The notes beneath the pieces were generated by a model. It saw only the letters and a program-made list of their open reading frames with translations, searched no databases and was not told the origin of the DNA. From the NCBI GenBank assembly GCA_002840755.1, contig PHBZ01000036.1, positions 1-59,951 of the forward strand: DNA of 59,951 nt. The letters are read 5' to 3'. Source of the stretch: Chloroflexi bacterium HGW-Chloroflexi-10 (GTDB taxonomy: Bacteria > Chloroflexota > Anaerolineae > Anaerolineales > Anaerolineaceae). Numbering within the stretch: the stretch's first letter is position 1; the number at the start of each line of letters is the position of its first letter. This document shows, one piece after another, positions 42,305 to 51,906 of the stretch. Both the position numbers and the translations under genes were made by a program.

Positions 42305-43231
42305 TTAGCGGTCAACGACCAGCAGGACACCATTTTTTGATGGATCTTGCAGCAGCACCCCGTCTGCCGTCTGGTTCACTGCGATCCCGGCAGCGGCAAG
42401 CCGCTCTTTGATCAGGGTCAGGCTCTGGGTATCTGGCAGCCTGACGCTGAAATAGCGCATGCCCAACGCATCGGCTGGCGGCGGCGGGGCGCCAACGCCC
42501 TTCCAGGCATTTAATCCGATATGATGGTGATACCCCCCGGCGCTGACAAAGGCCGCCTGGAACGTGCTGGATTGCCCCATCACGTCAAAACCCAGCAGGC
42601 CGTGATAAAAATCCACGGCTTCCTGAACGTCGCGTACATGCAGGTGCACATGCCCCAAGCGAGTCCCCTCCGGCAGTGGCAGGTCCAACCGGTCATCGGC
42701 CTGCAATAGGCTGAACAGCGCGTCCAAATCCAGCGGCTCGCGTCCATCACTCAGGCTGCCGTCCGCCCGCCGGGTGACAAAGTCGCCATTTTTATCGATG
42801 ACAAAGCTGCCATCTTCCGCTGATTCGGCATATAACTCAATCCCATTGCCCTCCGGGTCGTCCAGGTAGGTGGTCTTGGTCATGATGTGATCGGTTGGAT
42901 AGTTACGCACCTTGAGCGCGAATAAGCGCGCCACTGCCAGCGCCAGTTCACGCCGGTTTGGGAAAACAATAGCAAAATGATACAGGCCGGTGGTACGCTG
43001 GTAGCGCTTCCCTGCAAGGTCCGGCTCCTCCACCAGTTGCAGCAAATCTTCTCCGCCAGCTCCAAGCCCGGCCCTCTTATCCTCTCTCCAGTGCAGATGG
43101 AAGCCCAGCGCCTGTTGGTAAAAGGCGATCTGCTTATCGAGGTTTGACACAGTCAAAGCGATCAATCCCGGCCGGGCGGCAGGGTGGATGGAGAATTCGG
43201 TTGGTTCAGAAGTTTGTGTTTGTGTACTCAT
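42305..43231 (-). CDS. CatE-like two-domain VOC protein (extradiol dioxygenase type)
   Basis: A 308-residue protein with two tandem VOC domains. Domain 1 starts PGLIALTVSNLDKQIAFYQQ. Domain 2 reads LGHVHLHVRDVQEAVDFYHG then FVSAGGYHHHIGLNAW. The latter is characteristic of catechol-2,3-dioxygenase-like CatE proteins of Bacillus. Metal ligands would be the domain-2 histidines and a C-terminal glutamate. The reaction would be extradiol ring cleavage; true substrate unproven. Monocistronic with its own terminator. Confidence 0.85.
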   Translation of the reverse strand: MSTQTQTSEPTEFSIHPAARPGLIALTVSNLDKQIAFYQQALGFHLHWREDKRAGLGAGGEDLLQLVEEPDLAGKRYQRTTGLYHFAIVFPNRRELALAVARLFALKVRNYPTDHIMTKTTYLDDPEGNGIELYAESAEDGSFVIDKNGDFVTRRADGSLSDGREPLDLDALFSLLQADDRLDLPLPEGTRLGHVHLHVRDVQEAVDFYHGLLGFDVMGQSSTFQAAFVSAGGYHHHIGLNAWKGVGAPPPPADALGMRYFSVRLPDTQSLTLIKERLAAAGIAVNQTADGVLLQDPSKNGVLLVVDR

Positions 43232-43507
43232 ATTGTTTGCTTTCTTTTATCTTAAGTGCAGGGCGCAGGATTTCTTAATGGAAACTATCCGGCGCTCGTT
43301 GTTTATTGTTTGGTTGCAGATAATATAACTATTTTTATCATCAAAGTCAAATATAAACAACCAGCCTTTGCCGCACAGGTTCTTATCCACCAAACGGTTG
43401 ATCTCCGCATCCACCGCCTTTCCATCCCGGGTTTAACCATCCGGCCGTTCCCGGCAAACCTCTTTCTGGCTACACTCTAAACATCGAATATAGAAAGAGG
43501 TAATATC

Positions 43508-44422
43508 ATGAATGTAATTACTGTTGAGAATCTCAAAAAATCCTACGGCGATACGCATGCCGTAGCAGATATTTCTTTCAGCGTGCAGCGCGGCGAAATC
43601 TTTGGCATCGTCGGACCCAACGGCGCCGGCAAGACCACCACGGTGGAATGTCTGGCCGGGCTGCGCCGCGCCACCTCCGGCAGCATCCGCGTCCTCGGCC
43701 TGGACCCGCAGCGCGAAGAGCGCGCCGTGCGCCGCCTGATCGGTGTGCAGCTGCAGCAGTCCGCCCTGCCAGATGACATCCGCGTTTGGGAGGCGCTCGA
43801 TCTCTTCGCCTCCTTTTACCCGCATCCGCTGGACTGGCATGTTTTGTTAAACACCTGGGGTCTGGCCGAAAAAAGCACAGCCCGTTTCAACACCCTCTCC
43901 GGCGGGCAGAAACAGCGCCTCTTCATTGCCCTGGCCCTGGTGCACAACCCCGAGCTGGTTATCCTGGATGAACTCACCACCGGGCTGGACCCGCAGGCGC
44001 GCCACGCCACCTGGGATCTGATTGAACGCTTACGCGCTGAAGGCAAAACCGTTGTCCTAGTCACCCATTTTATGGACGAGGCCGAACGCCTGTGCGACCG
44101 CATCGCCATCATTGACCACGGGAAACTCGTCGCGCTGGACAGCCCCAAAACACTGATCCACAGCCTGAATGCCGATATGCGTCTGCGCTTTGCCGACCCG
44201 AGCCCGCGCGATTGGTCGCTGCTGCAAACGGTGGAGGGCGTAAATAGCGTAGAACGCCGCAATGGCGATGTGGTTGTCTCGGGAGGCGCAAACCTGCTGG
44301 TGAATGTGGTAACCAAAATGAACGAAATCGGTTACCAACCCGTAGACCTGCGCAGCGAAGCAGTGACACTCGAAGATGTGTTCCTCTCGCTCACCGGCCG
44401 GGAAATCCGCGCCAATGATTAA
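43508..44422 (+). CDS. ABC transporter ATP-binding protein (DrrA-like)
   Basis: A 304-residue ABC ATPase. Walker A GPNGAGKT is at 36-43, signature LSGGQ at 130-134, and Walker B VILDE at 151-155 followed by LTTGLDP. The C-terminal ~80 residues match the extension of antibiotic exporters of the DrrA/CcmA group. AGAGG precedes the ATG. It is the first gene of an operon with a permease, a histidine kinase and a response regulator. Confidence 0.92.
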   Translation: MNVITVENLKKSYGDTHAVADISFSVQRGEIFGIVGPNGAGKTTTVECLAGLRRATSGSIRVLGLDPQREERAVRRLIGVQLQQSALPDDIRVWEALDLFASFYPHPLDWHVLLNTWGLAEKSTARFNTLSGGQKQRLFIALALVHNPELVILDELTTGLDPQARHATWDLIERLRAEGKTVVLVTHFMDEAERLCDRIAIIDHGKLVALDSPKTLIHSLNADMRLRFADPSPRDWSLLQTVEGVNSVERRNGDVVVSGGANLLVNVVTKMNEIGYQPVDLRSEAVTLEDVFLSLTGREIRAND

Positions 44423-44515
44423 TGGATATGTCCATGCTGTTCGTTTTGTCCGGATCGTTCGTGATTAAAAATATTTTCGCAACCCTGCGTGGTTCATCTT
44501 TTTTGGAGGTACCCA

Positions 44516-45256
44516 ATGAACGCCTTGCTCAAATTAACCTGGATTGACTTTAAATTGTTTTTCCGTTCCGCGATTGTAATTTTCTTTACCTTCGCCTTTC
44601 CTATCCTCAATATCGTTCTGTTTGGCAGTATGTACGGCAGCGACCCCACCCCCGTATACAATGGGCACACTGTGATCGATATCATGGTGCCTGGCTATAT
44701 CGCCGCGCTGATCATCGGCACCACGGCCTTTATGAACCTGCCCCTGGAAATCGCCGCCCGCCGCCAGACGGGTGTGTTACGCCGCTTCCGCGCCACCCCG
44801 CTCCACCCCGTGGCGGTTACCGGTTCGCAAGTGTTTGTCAACCTCTTCACGGCTGTCATCAGTTCCATCATCCTGCTCGTCACCGGCATGCTCATCTTCA
44901 ATGCCCACGCGCCGGTCATTTCCTGGCAATTGGTGTTCGCTTTCTTGCTCAGCAGCCTCAGCCTGTACGCGCTCAGCCTCCTCATCGCCAATTTCTTTAA
45001 AAATGTGGCGGCTGCGCGGGCCGTAATGATGGCCCTATTCTTCCCGATGATGTTCATTTCCGGCGGCACCTTACCCATGAAGTATCTGCCCGAATCGATC
45101 CAAACGGCATCAAAATTTCTGCCGCTAACCTATGTTGTCAATCTTTTCAATGGTGCCTATCTGGACCAGACCCTGGATACCACCGCCCTCATCGTACTGG
45201 CCGCTATCCTGCTTGTCTGCGGCATACTCAGCGTCCGTTTCTTCCGTTGGGAATAA
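44516..45256 (+). CDS. ABC-2 type permease (DrrB-like)
   Basis: The start at 44516 follows TTGGAGG at ideal distance. The 246-residue protein has six membrane helices of the ABC2_membrane family, with the conserved GVLRRFRATPL loop and IFVSGGTLPMKYLP-like segment (MFISGGTLP). It pairs with the ATPase upstream to form an exporter of drugs, lipids or polysaccharide precursors. The downstream kinase and regulator probably control it. Confidence 0.9.
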   Translation: MNALLKLTWIDFKLFFRSAIVIFFTFAFPILNIVLFGSMYGSDPTPVYNGHTVIDIMVPGYIAALIIGTTAFMNLPLEIAARRQTGVLRRFRATPLHPVAVTGSQVFVNLFTAVISSIILLVTGMLIFNAHAPVISWQLVFAFLLSSLSLYALSLLIANFFKNVAAARAVMMALFFPMMFISGGTLPMKYLPESIQTASKFLPLTYVVNLFNGAYLDQTLDTTALIVLAAILLVCGILSVRFFRWE

Positions 45257-45334
45257 GGTTTTCCGGTAGAATAAAAGCAAGTGAAGTAATCGGAAGGGCA
45301 TTTCCATCCGGATCTGCCCTTCAACCAACCCCAA

Positions 45335-46624
45335 GTGAGTACACCCATGAGCGATATTTCCGAGAATATACCCGAATTCACTCAATTGAGCCCCACCATG
45401 CGCCGCTGGATCTTTTTCTGGAACACGGTCTCGTATCTCTCGCTCCTGTCGGTCACTATCCTGATGTTGTTCAATGTCAAAGCCAATTGGCCGCCAGCAA
45501 TCATCCCGCAGCCCTTGGGCTGGCCGCTCAAACTGGTCGGCCTGGGCGGCGCACTCCTCTGGGGTCTCTGGTATTACTTCTTTGTGATTTGTTTTACCCC
45601 CTGGCAAAACCGCACACACTGGAAAACAATTTCCTTTGTGGCTGCCGTCCTGCTCGGGTTCGGGCTGAGCTGCCTGCACCCGGTTTTCTTTTACTTGCTT
45701 TTCAACCTTTTCGGCGTCGTATTCGGTGTGCTGCCGCTGCGTCATGCCATAATAGTCATGCTGGTTCTGGCGCCGGTGATGGCCCTGCGCATCCTGCTGC
45801 TTAGCGGTGTTTCCTGGGTCAATCTGGGAGAAATTTCCTGGATTTTCATCTATACCTTTGGCGTTATCCTGATCGGTTCGTGGATCAATGCTATCATGCA
45901 GCAAACCAAAGAGCGCATGCGCATGGTCGACCAGCTCCAGTACACCCGCGCAGAACTGGCCAAACGCGAGCGCGAGGCCGGCATGCTGGAAGAACGCCAG
46001 CGCCTGGCCGCCGCCATCCACGACACCCTGGCCCAGGATCTCACCAGTATTGTGATGCATCTGGAAGCCGCCGAGCAATCCTTTTCAACCAATGAAACCA
46101 CAGCGCTGACCCACCTCAACACGGCGCGTGCCGCCGCCCGCGAGGGCCTCGCCGAAGCACGCCGCTTTGTCTGGGCGCTCCAGCCCGAAGTCAGCCAGCA
46201 CGAGCCGCTGCCGCGCGCCATTGAACGCATCACCCGTAACTGGTCGCAGGAGACCGGTATTCCATCGGAGTTCACCCTGGAAGGCAGTGAAAGTCCGCTG
46301 TCACCGCCGGTGGAGGTAACCCTGTTGCGCGCCGCCCAGGAAAGCCTGGCCAATGTGCGCAAACACGCCTCTGCCCACCGGGTCAACCTGACCATGACCT
46401 ATATGCAGAACGAGGTCATTCTGGACGTTCAGGATGATGGCCGCGGTTTCGACCCGGCGCTGCTCAGCCGCCCGGGCGCGCAATCCGGCGGCTATGGCAT
46501 CTTCTCCCTGCGGGAACGCGCCCGTGAATTGGGAGGCAGTTTTACGATAGAGAGCGAAGCGGGAGCGGGCACAACCGTGGTGATGCAATTACCGCTTTAC
46601 AATACAGAAACGGAGTCGCAATGA
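45335..46624 (+). CDS. NarL-type sensor histidine kinase
   Basis: A 429-residue kinase (GTG start; an ATG four codons in is also possible). Five or six membrane helices occupy residues ~24-190 (no large external sensor domain). The HisKA_3 dimerisation domain has the phospho-acceptor H229 in ERQRLAAAIHDTLAQDL. The ATPase domain contains RAAQESLANVRKHASA and VQDDGRGFDP, and the G2 box GGYGIFSLRERARELGG. The layout is like DesK/LiaS sensors of membrane state. It overlaps the regulator gene by four bases. Confidence 0.92.
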   Translation: MSTPMSDISENIPEFTQLSPTMRRWIFFWNTVSYLSLLSVTILMLFNVKANWPPAIIPQPLGWPLKLVGLGGALLWGLWYYFFVICFTPWQNRTHWKTISFVAAVLLGFGLSCLHPVFFYLLFNLFGVVFGVLPLRHAIIVMLVLAPVMALRILLLSGVSWVNLGEISWIFIYTFGVILIGSWINAIMQQTKERMRMVDQLQYTRAELAKREREAGMLEERQRLAAAIHDTLAQDLTSIVMHLEAAEQSFSTNETTALTHLNTARAAAREGLAEARRFVWALQPEVSQHEPLPRAIERITRNWSQETGIPSEFTLEGSESPLSPPVEVTLLRAAQESLANVRKHASAHRVNLTMTYMQNEVILDVQDDGRGFDPALLSRPGAQSGGYGIFSLRERARELGGSFTIESEAGAGTTVVMQLPLYNTETESQ

Positions 46625-47253
46625 GTAACCCTATTCGCCTGTTAATTGTCGATGACCATCCGGTGGTACGTGACGGCCTGCGCGGCATGCTCTCCGGACA
46701 AACAGATTTTGAAGTATTGGGCGAAGCCGCCGACGGCCTGCAGGCGGTGGCTCTGACGGCGCAGCTTCAACCGGATGTGGTGCTGATGGACCTGCGCATG
46801 CCCGAACTGGACGGGGCGGCGGCCATCAGTCGCATCCACGCCAGCCACCCGCTGGTGCGCGTGCTGGTGCTCACCACCTACGACAGCGACGCCGAAATCC
46901 TGCGGGCCATCGAGGCCGGCGCTACCGGTTACATTCTCAAGGATGCCCCGCGCGATGAACTCTACCGCGCCATTCGCGCCACAGCCCAGGGGCAGTCCTA
47001 TCTCTCGCCGGCCGTAGCCACCCGCCTGATGGGCCAGTTGCGCGCCCCCGCCCAGGAGCAGCTCTCCCCGCGTGAGATCGATGTGCTCGGCTGGGTCGCC
47101 CGCGGCGCCGGCAACAAGGAGATCGGGCAGCACCTGCATATCAGTGAAGCCACCGTTAAATCCCACCTCCTGCACATCTACGAAAAACTGGGGGCCAGCG
47201 ACCGCGCCCATGCCGTAACCCTGGCTGTGCAAAAGGGGTTGATCAAAATATAG
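46621..47253 (+). CDS. NarL/FixJ-family response regulator
   Basis: A 210-residue regulator. Receiver domain with the acidic pair D11-D12, phospho-acceptor D57 (VVLMDLRMPELDG) and K107. LuxR-type output domain: LSPREIDVLGWVARGAGNKE then ISEATVKSHLLHIYEKLGAS. It overlaps the kinase gene by ATGA, so the two are a cognate pair. With the ABC genes upstream it probably forms a self-contained sensing and export operon. Confidence 0.95.
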   Translation: MSNPIRLLIVDDHPVVRDGLRGMLSGQTDFEVLGEAADGLQAVALTAQLQPDVVLMDLRMPELDGAAAISRIHASHPLVRVLVLTTYDSDAEILRAIEAGATGYILKDAPRDELYRAIRATAQGQSYLSPAVATRLMGQLRAPAQEQLSPREIDVLGWVARGAGNKEIGQHLHISEATVKSHLLHIYEKLGASDRAHAVTLAVQKGLIKI

Positions 47254-47266
47254 GGAGCGCTGGAAG

Positions 47267-48619
47267 TTAGTTTGATTTTCTCCAGACAATAAACCGTTCG
47301 TCGACGTCATTCATTGTTGCCTGACGCAAATTTGAACCGTCTCTATTTGCGATCCAGATTTCAGGAGTTCCGCTCCGATTTGAAACAAACGCTAACTGAG
47401 AACCATCCGGTGACCAGACTGGATCTATATTGCCCAAAACGCCGTCTGATAGCAGAGGTTTTGCTTTCCCGCTTTCAGCATCTATTAACATAATATCAGT
47501 TCCATCAAAAAGCTCATCTGTCCAACCCTGACAAAACGAGGTTCCTGTTTTGGATATTACGAATGCTAAAGTAGTACTATCCGGTGACCATATTGGTGTA
47601 TGAGAATAGCATTGCGGCAAAATGATCTCTGAAGAAATATTAATCGGTTCCGATCCATCTGAATTAATGATTTGCCACCCATTCGCTAATAAAACTATCT
47701 TATTGCCGTTTGGAGACCATGATATGTTGTAAGGCGATTTTCCTTTCAACAGTAATTGGCGGTTTTGCCCATTTGTATTAACCATCCATACACCAGTTTC
47801 ATAAACAATATTGCTGCTGTATCCATAAACAACATATTGTCCATCCGGAGAAGCCGCTGCTCCTGTTATTCCTCCATACCCCGGTACCGCTAAAGCCGTA
47901 AGCTCACCGCTTGCAGTATCCATAAAAGCTAAACTGATGGAACTAAATAAAATATGGTTATTATCAGGAAACCAATTAAAGAAAATGCCATCTGAACCAA
48001 GGCTTAGTTGTGTATCTTCGTAAATGCCCTTTTGGGTATCAAAAATACTCAATAGCCCCCAGGGACTTGTTACCGCTAATCGGCTCCCATCCGGAGAAGG
48101 AAAAATGATTACATCACTCATTAATTTTTCTTCAGATAGTTTTGTTTCGGAATCTATTGTTTCACCATCAGCGCTTGTACCCAGTGAGTAAAAAGCAACA
48201 GCCTCCTCATCTTTGCTGTTTGCGGCAAAGATGATTTTGCCCGATGCATCTTTTTCAGGAGAAACGATAGGTATGAGTGTTGGGCTTTCTCCTGGTCTAA
48301 GGGTTAAGGTAGGATATGCTGGTATTGGAATGGGTGTTATTGTTCGAACTATGATGGGCTGTGTTTCCGTCTCAATGACTTCAGGTGGTGGAGTATATGT
48401 GGATTCGATTGGTGGTGGATAAGCCAACTTGTTAGAGGTTGACTCAACTGGTGGGGGATAGCTAGTCTGATTCGGTTGTTCCCCCGGTTGATTACTCATT
48501 TGCTGGCCTGGCCTCAATTTGCCAAAGGTCGAAAATAATACCAGAGAAAAAACACAAAGTAACACGCCCATTCCCATATACTTCAATATACTTTTGATTC
48601 TTTTCATCATTGCCCTCAT
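47267..48619 (-). CDS. Secreted PD40/TolB-like beta-propeller protein
   Basis: A 450-residue protein. One N-terminal signal or anchor (MGMGVLLCVFSLVLFSTFG) is followed by a repetitive Pro/Ser/Thr linker with two YPPP(V/I)EST units. Then come six or so WD40/PD40 blades, each with motifs such as SPDGSRLAV, FSWSPNGNKIVL-like or WSPDSTTLAFVIS. The C-terminal VSNRSGTPEIWIANRDGSNL is the classic TolB-type blade. Probably a surface protein binding other macromolecules; no enzymatic motif. Convergent with the response regulator (13 bp gap). Confidence 0.82.
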   Translation of the reverse strand: MRAMMKRIKSILKYMGMGVLLCVFSLVLFSTFGKLRPGQQMSNQPGEQPNQTSYPPPVESTSNKLAYPPPIESTYTPPPEVIETETQPIIVRTITPIPIPAYPTLTLRPGESPTLIPIVSPEKDASGKIIFAANSKDEEAVAFYSLGTSADGETIDSETKLSEEKLMSDVIIFPSPDGSRLAVTSPWGLLSIFDTQKGIYEDTQLSLGSDGIFFNWFPDNNHILFSSISLAFMDTASGELTALAVPGYGGITGAAASPDGQYVVYGYSSNIVYETGVWMVNTNGQNRQLLLKGKSPYNISWSPNGNKIVLLANGWQIINSDGSEPINISSEIILPQCYSHTPIWSPDSTTLAFVISKTGTSFCQGWTDELFDGTDIMLIDAESGKAKPLLSDGVLGNIDPVWSPDGSQLAFVSNRSGTPEIWIANRDGSNLRQATMNDVDERFIVWRKSN

Positions 48620-48981
48620 ATGTAGATGATCGTTAAAGTTGGCCTTTTTGAATTTCTACAACGACTTCAAATTCCATTAATCAGATTGCTGTTTTCGTGA
48701 AATTGACTTTCAAAAATTTGAAGAATAATTAAATTGTAGACATCAATTTTGGATTGTCAAATATAACCCGTAGTAGTTTTTGTCCCAAAATTGGTAAGTG
48801 AAAAGTAAACGTGCATGAAAATGCATTTAATGGTGATCAATCTGCATGATCATTGAATTTCTTTTGACGTTTTTTTGACGCTGAATAAGTACGCTTATAT
48901 AGAGCATCCAGGGAGGGTGTTTAGCGCTTAGCGTCTTTTTCCAATAGTTGCTTCTATTCATATTTAGTCAGGAGAATTTCT
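48620..48981. other. Divergent intergenic region
   Basis: This 362-bp AT-rich region carries the promoters of the propeller gene (minus) and the beta-helix gene (plus). One candidate, 48875-48903, is listed separately. No small gene was seen. Confidence 0.5.
48875..48903 (+). promoter_or_regulatory. Candidate sigma-70 promoter of the beta-helix gene
   Basis: TTGACG (48875-48880), 17 bp, TATAGA (48898-48903). A second TTGACG lies 11 bp upstream. The gene starts about 80 bp downstream. Confidence 0.5.
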
Positions 48982-50595
48982 ATGAAAAAACTTACCAAAC
49001 TGTTCATTGCGGCCACCATTTTAGCGATTTCCATAACCATGCTTTGTCCCATCGGTGGGCATCATACAGCTTCCGCATCAAATCTCGCTGTGCCGCCCGT
49101 AACCACTATTGTTGTTAATAGTGGTACAGATCCGGATGTAAGTGACAGCCGGACCTGCCTTACGCATACTCCCTGTACACTTCGACGGGCAGTTATTCAG
49201 GCAAGAAACCTGCCGGCTAATCAAAAACCTGTACTGATCGCCTTTAACATACCCGCGACAGCCGGTGAAGGCTATATCAGTTCACTGCAAATCTGGAAAA
49301 TTCAGTTTAGTGGAATTTCCAGCACGGCGAATGCTGCCCTGCGTTACCTGAATGGCAGTATTATTATTGATGGCAGTACACAGCCTGGCGGCCGAACCAC
49401 AGGCCCAAAGATAATTTTGGTCGGGCCGGGTACTGGTCAGTGGGATGGATTGAAATTGGGTGAAACTTCCACTCAAAATGCCAACGAAATCCGCGGGTTG
49501 GGTTTTCAGATGTTTAAGACCCATATTTATGCTAACTCAGCCAGCAATATAATCGAGGACAACTGGTTTGGATTAAGTGATGCTGGAACGGATATCGTGC
49601 TGCGTGGAGGAGGAGAAGACGATGGCAGCGGCAACACGGGGATTTCAGTTGGCGCCAATGTATCAAATAACATAATCCAAAACAATGTCTTTTCCGGTCT
49701 GGCGGGGGTTGCGGCTGCGATCAACGGCGATGACACAACCTTCAACAATAATTACATCGGCACCATCGCCAATGGCACTGTACCGGGCAAGGAGACTGAC
49801 CCTGGTTTGATTTGTTCTCCCTGGGATTGGCAGGGTGGCAGCGGCATCAGTGTGAGTGGAGAAAGCAACATCATTGAAAACAATGTTTTTGCCGGTATCC
49901 GCATAGCTGTTGAAGCGCCAACCATTCAGGCCGATTCCATTCGTTTGGCCGGTGATCACCATGTCGTTCGCAATAATAAAATTGGATTGGATGTTACAAA
50001 TGCGGAGATCGGTGTTTGCGGGCGTGGAATCTATCTATTGGGTGGCACGGAGTTCAATCTGATTGAATCAAATAAGATTGTCTTCCCGGGGCTTTCAGCG
50101 ATATCGTTGAATGACACGCCGGTCGTGTCCACCTCCGATGCCAATACCCTGCGTGGAAATGTTATCAAGAAAAATACGCCCTGGGGAGAGATCGAAGGCA
50201 ATAATTCCCCGGAGGATGCCATTCAGATAACCAAGAGTTTGCCCGATGCTTTCCGGAACTTTCAGCCGGCGAAGGTTACAGCAATAAATGGGACTGCTGT
50301 CAGCGGCACCAGCGGAGACGCCAGCCCATGTCCGAATTGTATTATCGAAATCTTCCTGGAAGATACCGATTCAATTAATGAAGCGCTGCAATCCCTGGCA
50401 GTAGTTACCGCCAATGCCAGTGGAAATTGGGCTGCGACATTACCGCAAGAGTTAGCCTCTGATCAGGGCCTGCGAACCACCAGTACCACCGCCCAGAATA
50501 ATACGATTTCAGGAATGAGTCTCGGGACAACCACCGGCTTATCGGTGCTTTACCGTTCCAGCAATGATGTTTATTTACCGCTGCTGATTAAGTAG
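48982..50595 (+). CDS. Secreted CSLREA/beta-helix protein ending VYLPLLIK
   Basis: A 537-residue exported protein. Signal peptide LFIAATILAISITMLC precedes a CSLREA-like region (TPCTLRRAVIQARN). A right-handed parallel beta-helix follows, with ladders of N-rich turns (NNIIQNNVFSG, NIIENNVFAG, NLIESNKIVFPG). Near the C-terminus there is an Ig-like module, and the last residues are NDVYLPLLIK. AGGAG precedes the ATG. Likely a surface adhesin or polysaccharide-binding protein; catalytic residues of pectate lyases were not identified. Confidence 0.82.
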   Translation: MKKLTKLFIAATILAISITMLCPIGGHHTASASNLAVPPVTTIVVNSGTDPDVSDSRTCLTHTPCTLRRAVIQARNLPANQKPVLIAFNIPATAGEGYISSLQIWKIQFSGISSTANAALRYLNGSIIIDGSTQPGGRTTGPKIILVGPGTGQWDGLKLGETSTQNANEIRGLGFQMFKTHIYANSASNIIEDNWFGLSDAGTDIVLRGGGEDDGSGNTGISVGANVSNNIIQNNVFSGLAGVAAAINGDDTTFNNNYIGTIANGTVPGKETDPGLICSPWDWQGGSGISVSGESNIIENNVFAGIRIAVEAPTIQADSIRLAGDHHVVRNNKIGLDVTNAEIGVCGRGIYLLGGTEFNLIESNKIVFPGLSAISLNDTPVVSTSDANTLRGNVIKKNTPWGEIEGNNSPEDAIQITKSLPDAFRNFQPAKVTAINGTAVSGTSGDASPCPNCIIEIFLEDTDSINEALQSLAVVTANASGNWAATLPQELASDQGLRTTSTTAQNNTISGMSLGTTTGLSVLYRSSNDVYLPLLIK

Positions 50596-50616
50596 TCTTG
50601 TCACGCCGTGGATGTG

Positions 50617-50654
50617 CAAACAGCACCAGCCTCTCCGGAGCCTGGTGCTGTTTG
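50617..50654 (+). terminator. Intrinsic terminator of the beta-helix gene
   Basis: CAAACAGCACCAG (50617-50629) and its exact complement (50642-50654) form a 13-bp stem around 12 nt, 22 bp past the stop. Only a weak T-rich tail follows. Confidence 0.75.
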
Positions 50655-50878
50655 ATAGTCATCTTATTTTCGGCTGTGATGACTTCAGTGCTCGATTCTT
50701 TCCCATACTTCACCATGGAAACAGTAACACAGCTTCTTGGTGATGAATCCACTGCTGCCATTGTTTGAACAGCGCTCTTTCATCACAGCCTGGCTGGAAG
50801 GTTTTCGAGAGAATTTAATGAAATTTATCTTTCGATTGTGCTAGTAACAGGCATTCAACTTTGATGTAAAATTAGGGT

Positions 50879-51414
50879 ATGGGTATCGAGTTAACTGCAA
50901 AATTATTAAAGGAAGAGAGCGTCGTTGCTGAATTGTCCGCTTTAGGGGTTACCTACCTTTCTCGGATAACCGAAGATATATTCTCATTCCACCGCGCATG
51001 GGCTGGGCCGTATTAGCGGATTTGGTTCGCCAACCCAGCAGCCGGGTCCGCTCAGCAACGATTGCGCTGCTCCTCGAACATCCCGAATATGCAGAACAAA
51101 TGCCGGCTGCACTTTCCAAACTGCGCTCAAAAAACCGGACTACACTGAAGCTATACTACACCGCTGCTGTTTTATTGCAGCGGATTTATCAAAAAGAACT
51201 GAAACAGTATCAGAATAATCGATTTATTGAACTTCCTAATTTATATGGCAAAGAATTGCTGCCGCTTGCTGCTCCGGATTCTCACGAGGCATTGATCATG
51301 CTCGGGAGGCTGCACCAGGAATTATCCGGATTGCAGATCAATTGGGTCGGAACCTATAAAAACGTATTAAATCATCTGCTGAGGCGCTCTGTCAGGCTGA
51401 TTCAGGTTCAGTGA
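50879..51414 (+). pseudogene. Frameshifted gene of unknown function
   Basis: An ATG at 50879 opens a 45-codon frame (LKEESVVAELSALGVTYLSR) that ends at a TAG at 51014-51016. The frame beginning at 50998 continues for 138 codons to 51414 and can be read back through ILIPPRMGWAVLADL. Joining the two with a one-base shift near 50975-50988 gives one plausible, mainly helical protein of about 178 residues. This indicates a real frameshift or a sequencing error. The family is not recognised. Confidence 0.6.
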
Positions 51415-51426
51415 GTCCTGACCCGA

Positions 51427-51837
51427 TCAACCGGCATCCGCACCCGGATCGTACACCACCACGCTTTCCTGCTCATTGGGATCATTGCGCGCCACAATCG
51501 CATGCGCGGGCTCGGTTGTACTCAAGTTCACCGGCTGGTGCGGCACATTGGCGGGAATGAAGATAAAGTCCCCGGCTTCATTAATCATCGATTGTCGTAA
51601 ACCCGGCCCGTAGCGCGTCTCAACCCGGCCGCTCACCAGATAGATCGCCGTTTCATAACCCAGGTGCAGGTGCGGTTCGGCTGCACCGCCAGGTGGTATA
51701 ACAACCAGATTCATCGATAAGTGCTCAGAACCCGCCGTTGCGCTGGATATACCAACGAAATTGGGCAATTGTTGGCGCGTCATGGTAGCCGTAGTGGCGT
51801 GCACCGTAACAATTTCAGCATGATTAATCCTCGACAT
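51427..51837 (-). CDS. Cupin-domain protein
   Basis: A 136-residue single-domain cupin. Motif 1 GGAAEPHLHLGYETAIYLVS carries two metal-ligand histidines and a glutamate. Motif 2 AGDFIFIPANVPHQPVNLS carries the third histidine. Stand-alone cupins of this size include isomerases, dioxygenases and sugar-binding proteins; none can be chosen here. Convergent with the frameshifted gene and co-directional with phzF. Confidence 0.87.
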   Translation of the reverse strand: MSRINHAEIVTVHATTATMTRQQLPNFVGISSATAGSEHLSMNLVVIPPGGAAEPHLHLGYETAIYLVSGRVETRYGPGLRQSMINEAGDFIFIPANVPHQPVNLSTTEPAHAIVARNDPNEQESVVVYDPGADAG

Positions 51838-51906
51838 AATTTCTCCTATCTCACTTCACGCACCTTCGTGCCTTCAGCGCAGCCCTGGTTAAACCTGAAC
51901 GCGATA

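Noticed and set aside
3193..50595. Sortase (LPXTG) or PEP-CTERM sorting signals
   Set aside because: None of the exported proteins ends with LPXTG or PEP followed by a membrane helix and basic tail; the shared FLPL/YLPL tail lacks these features.
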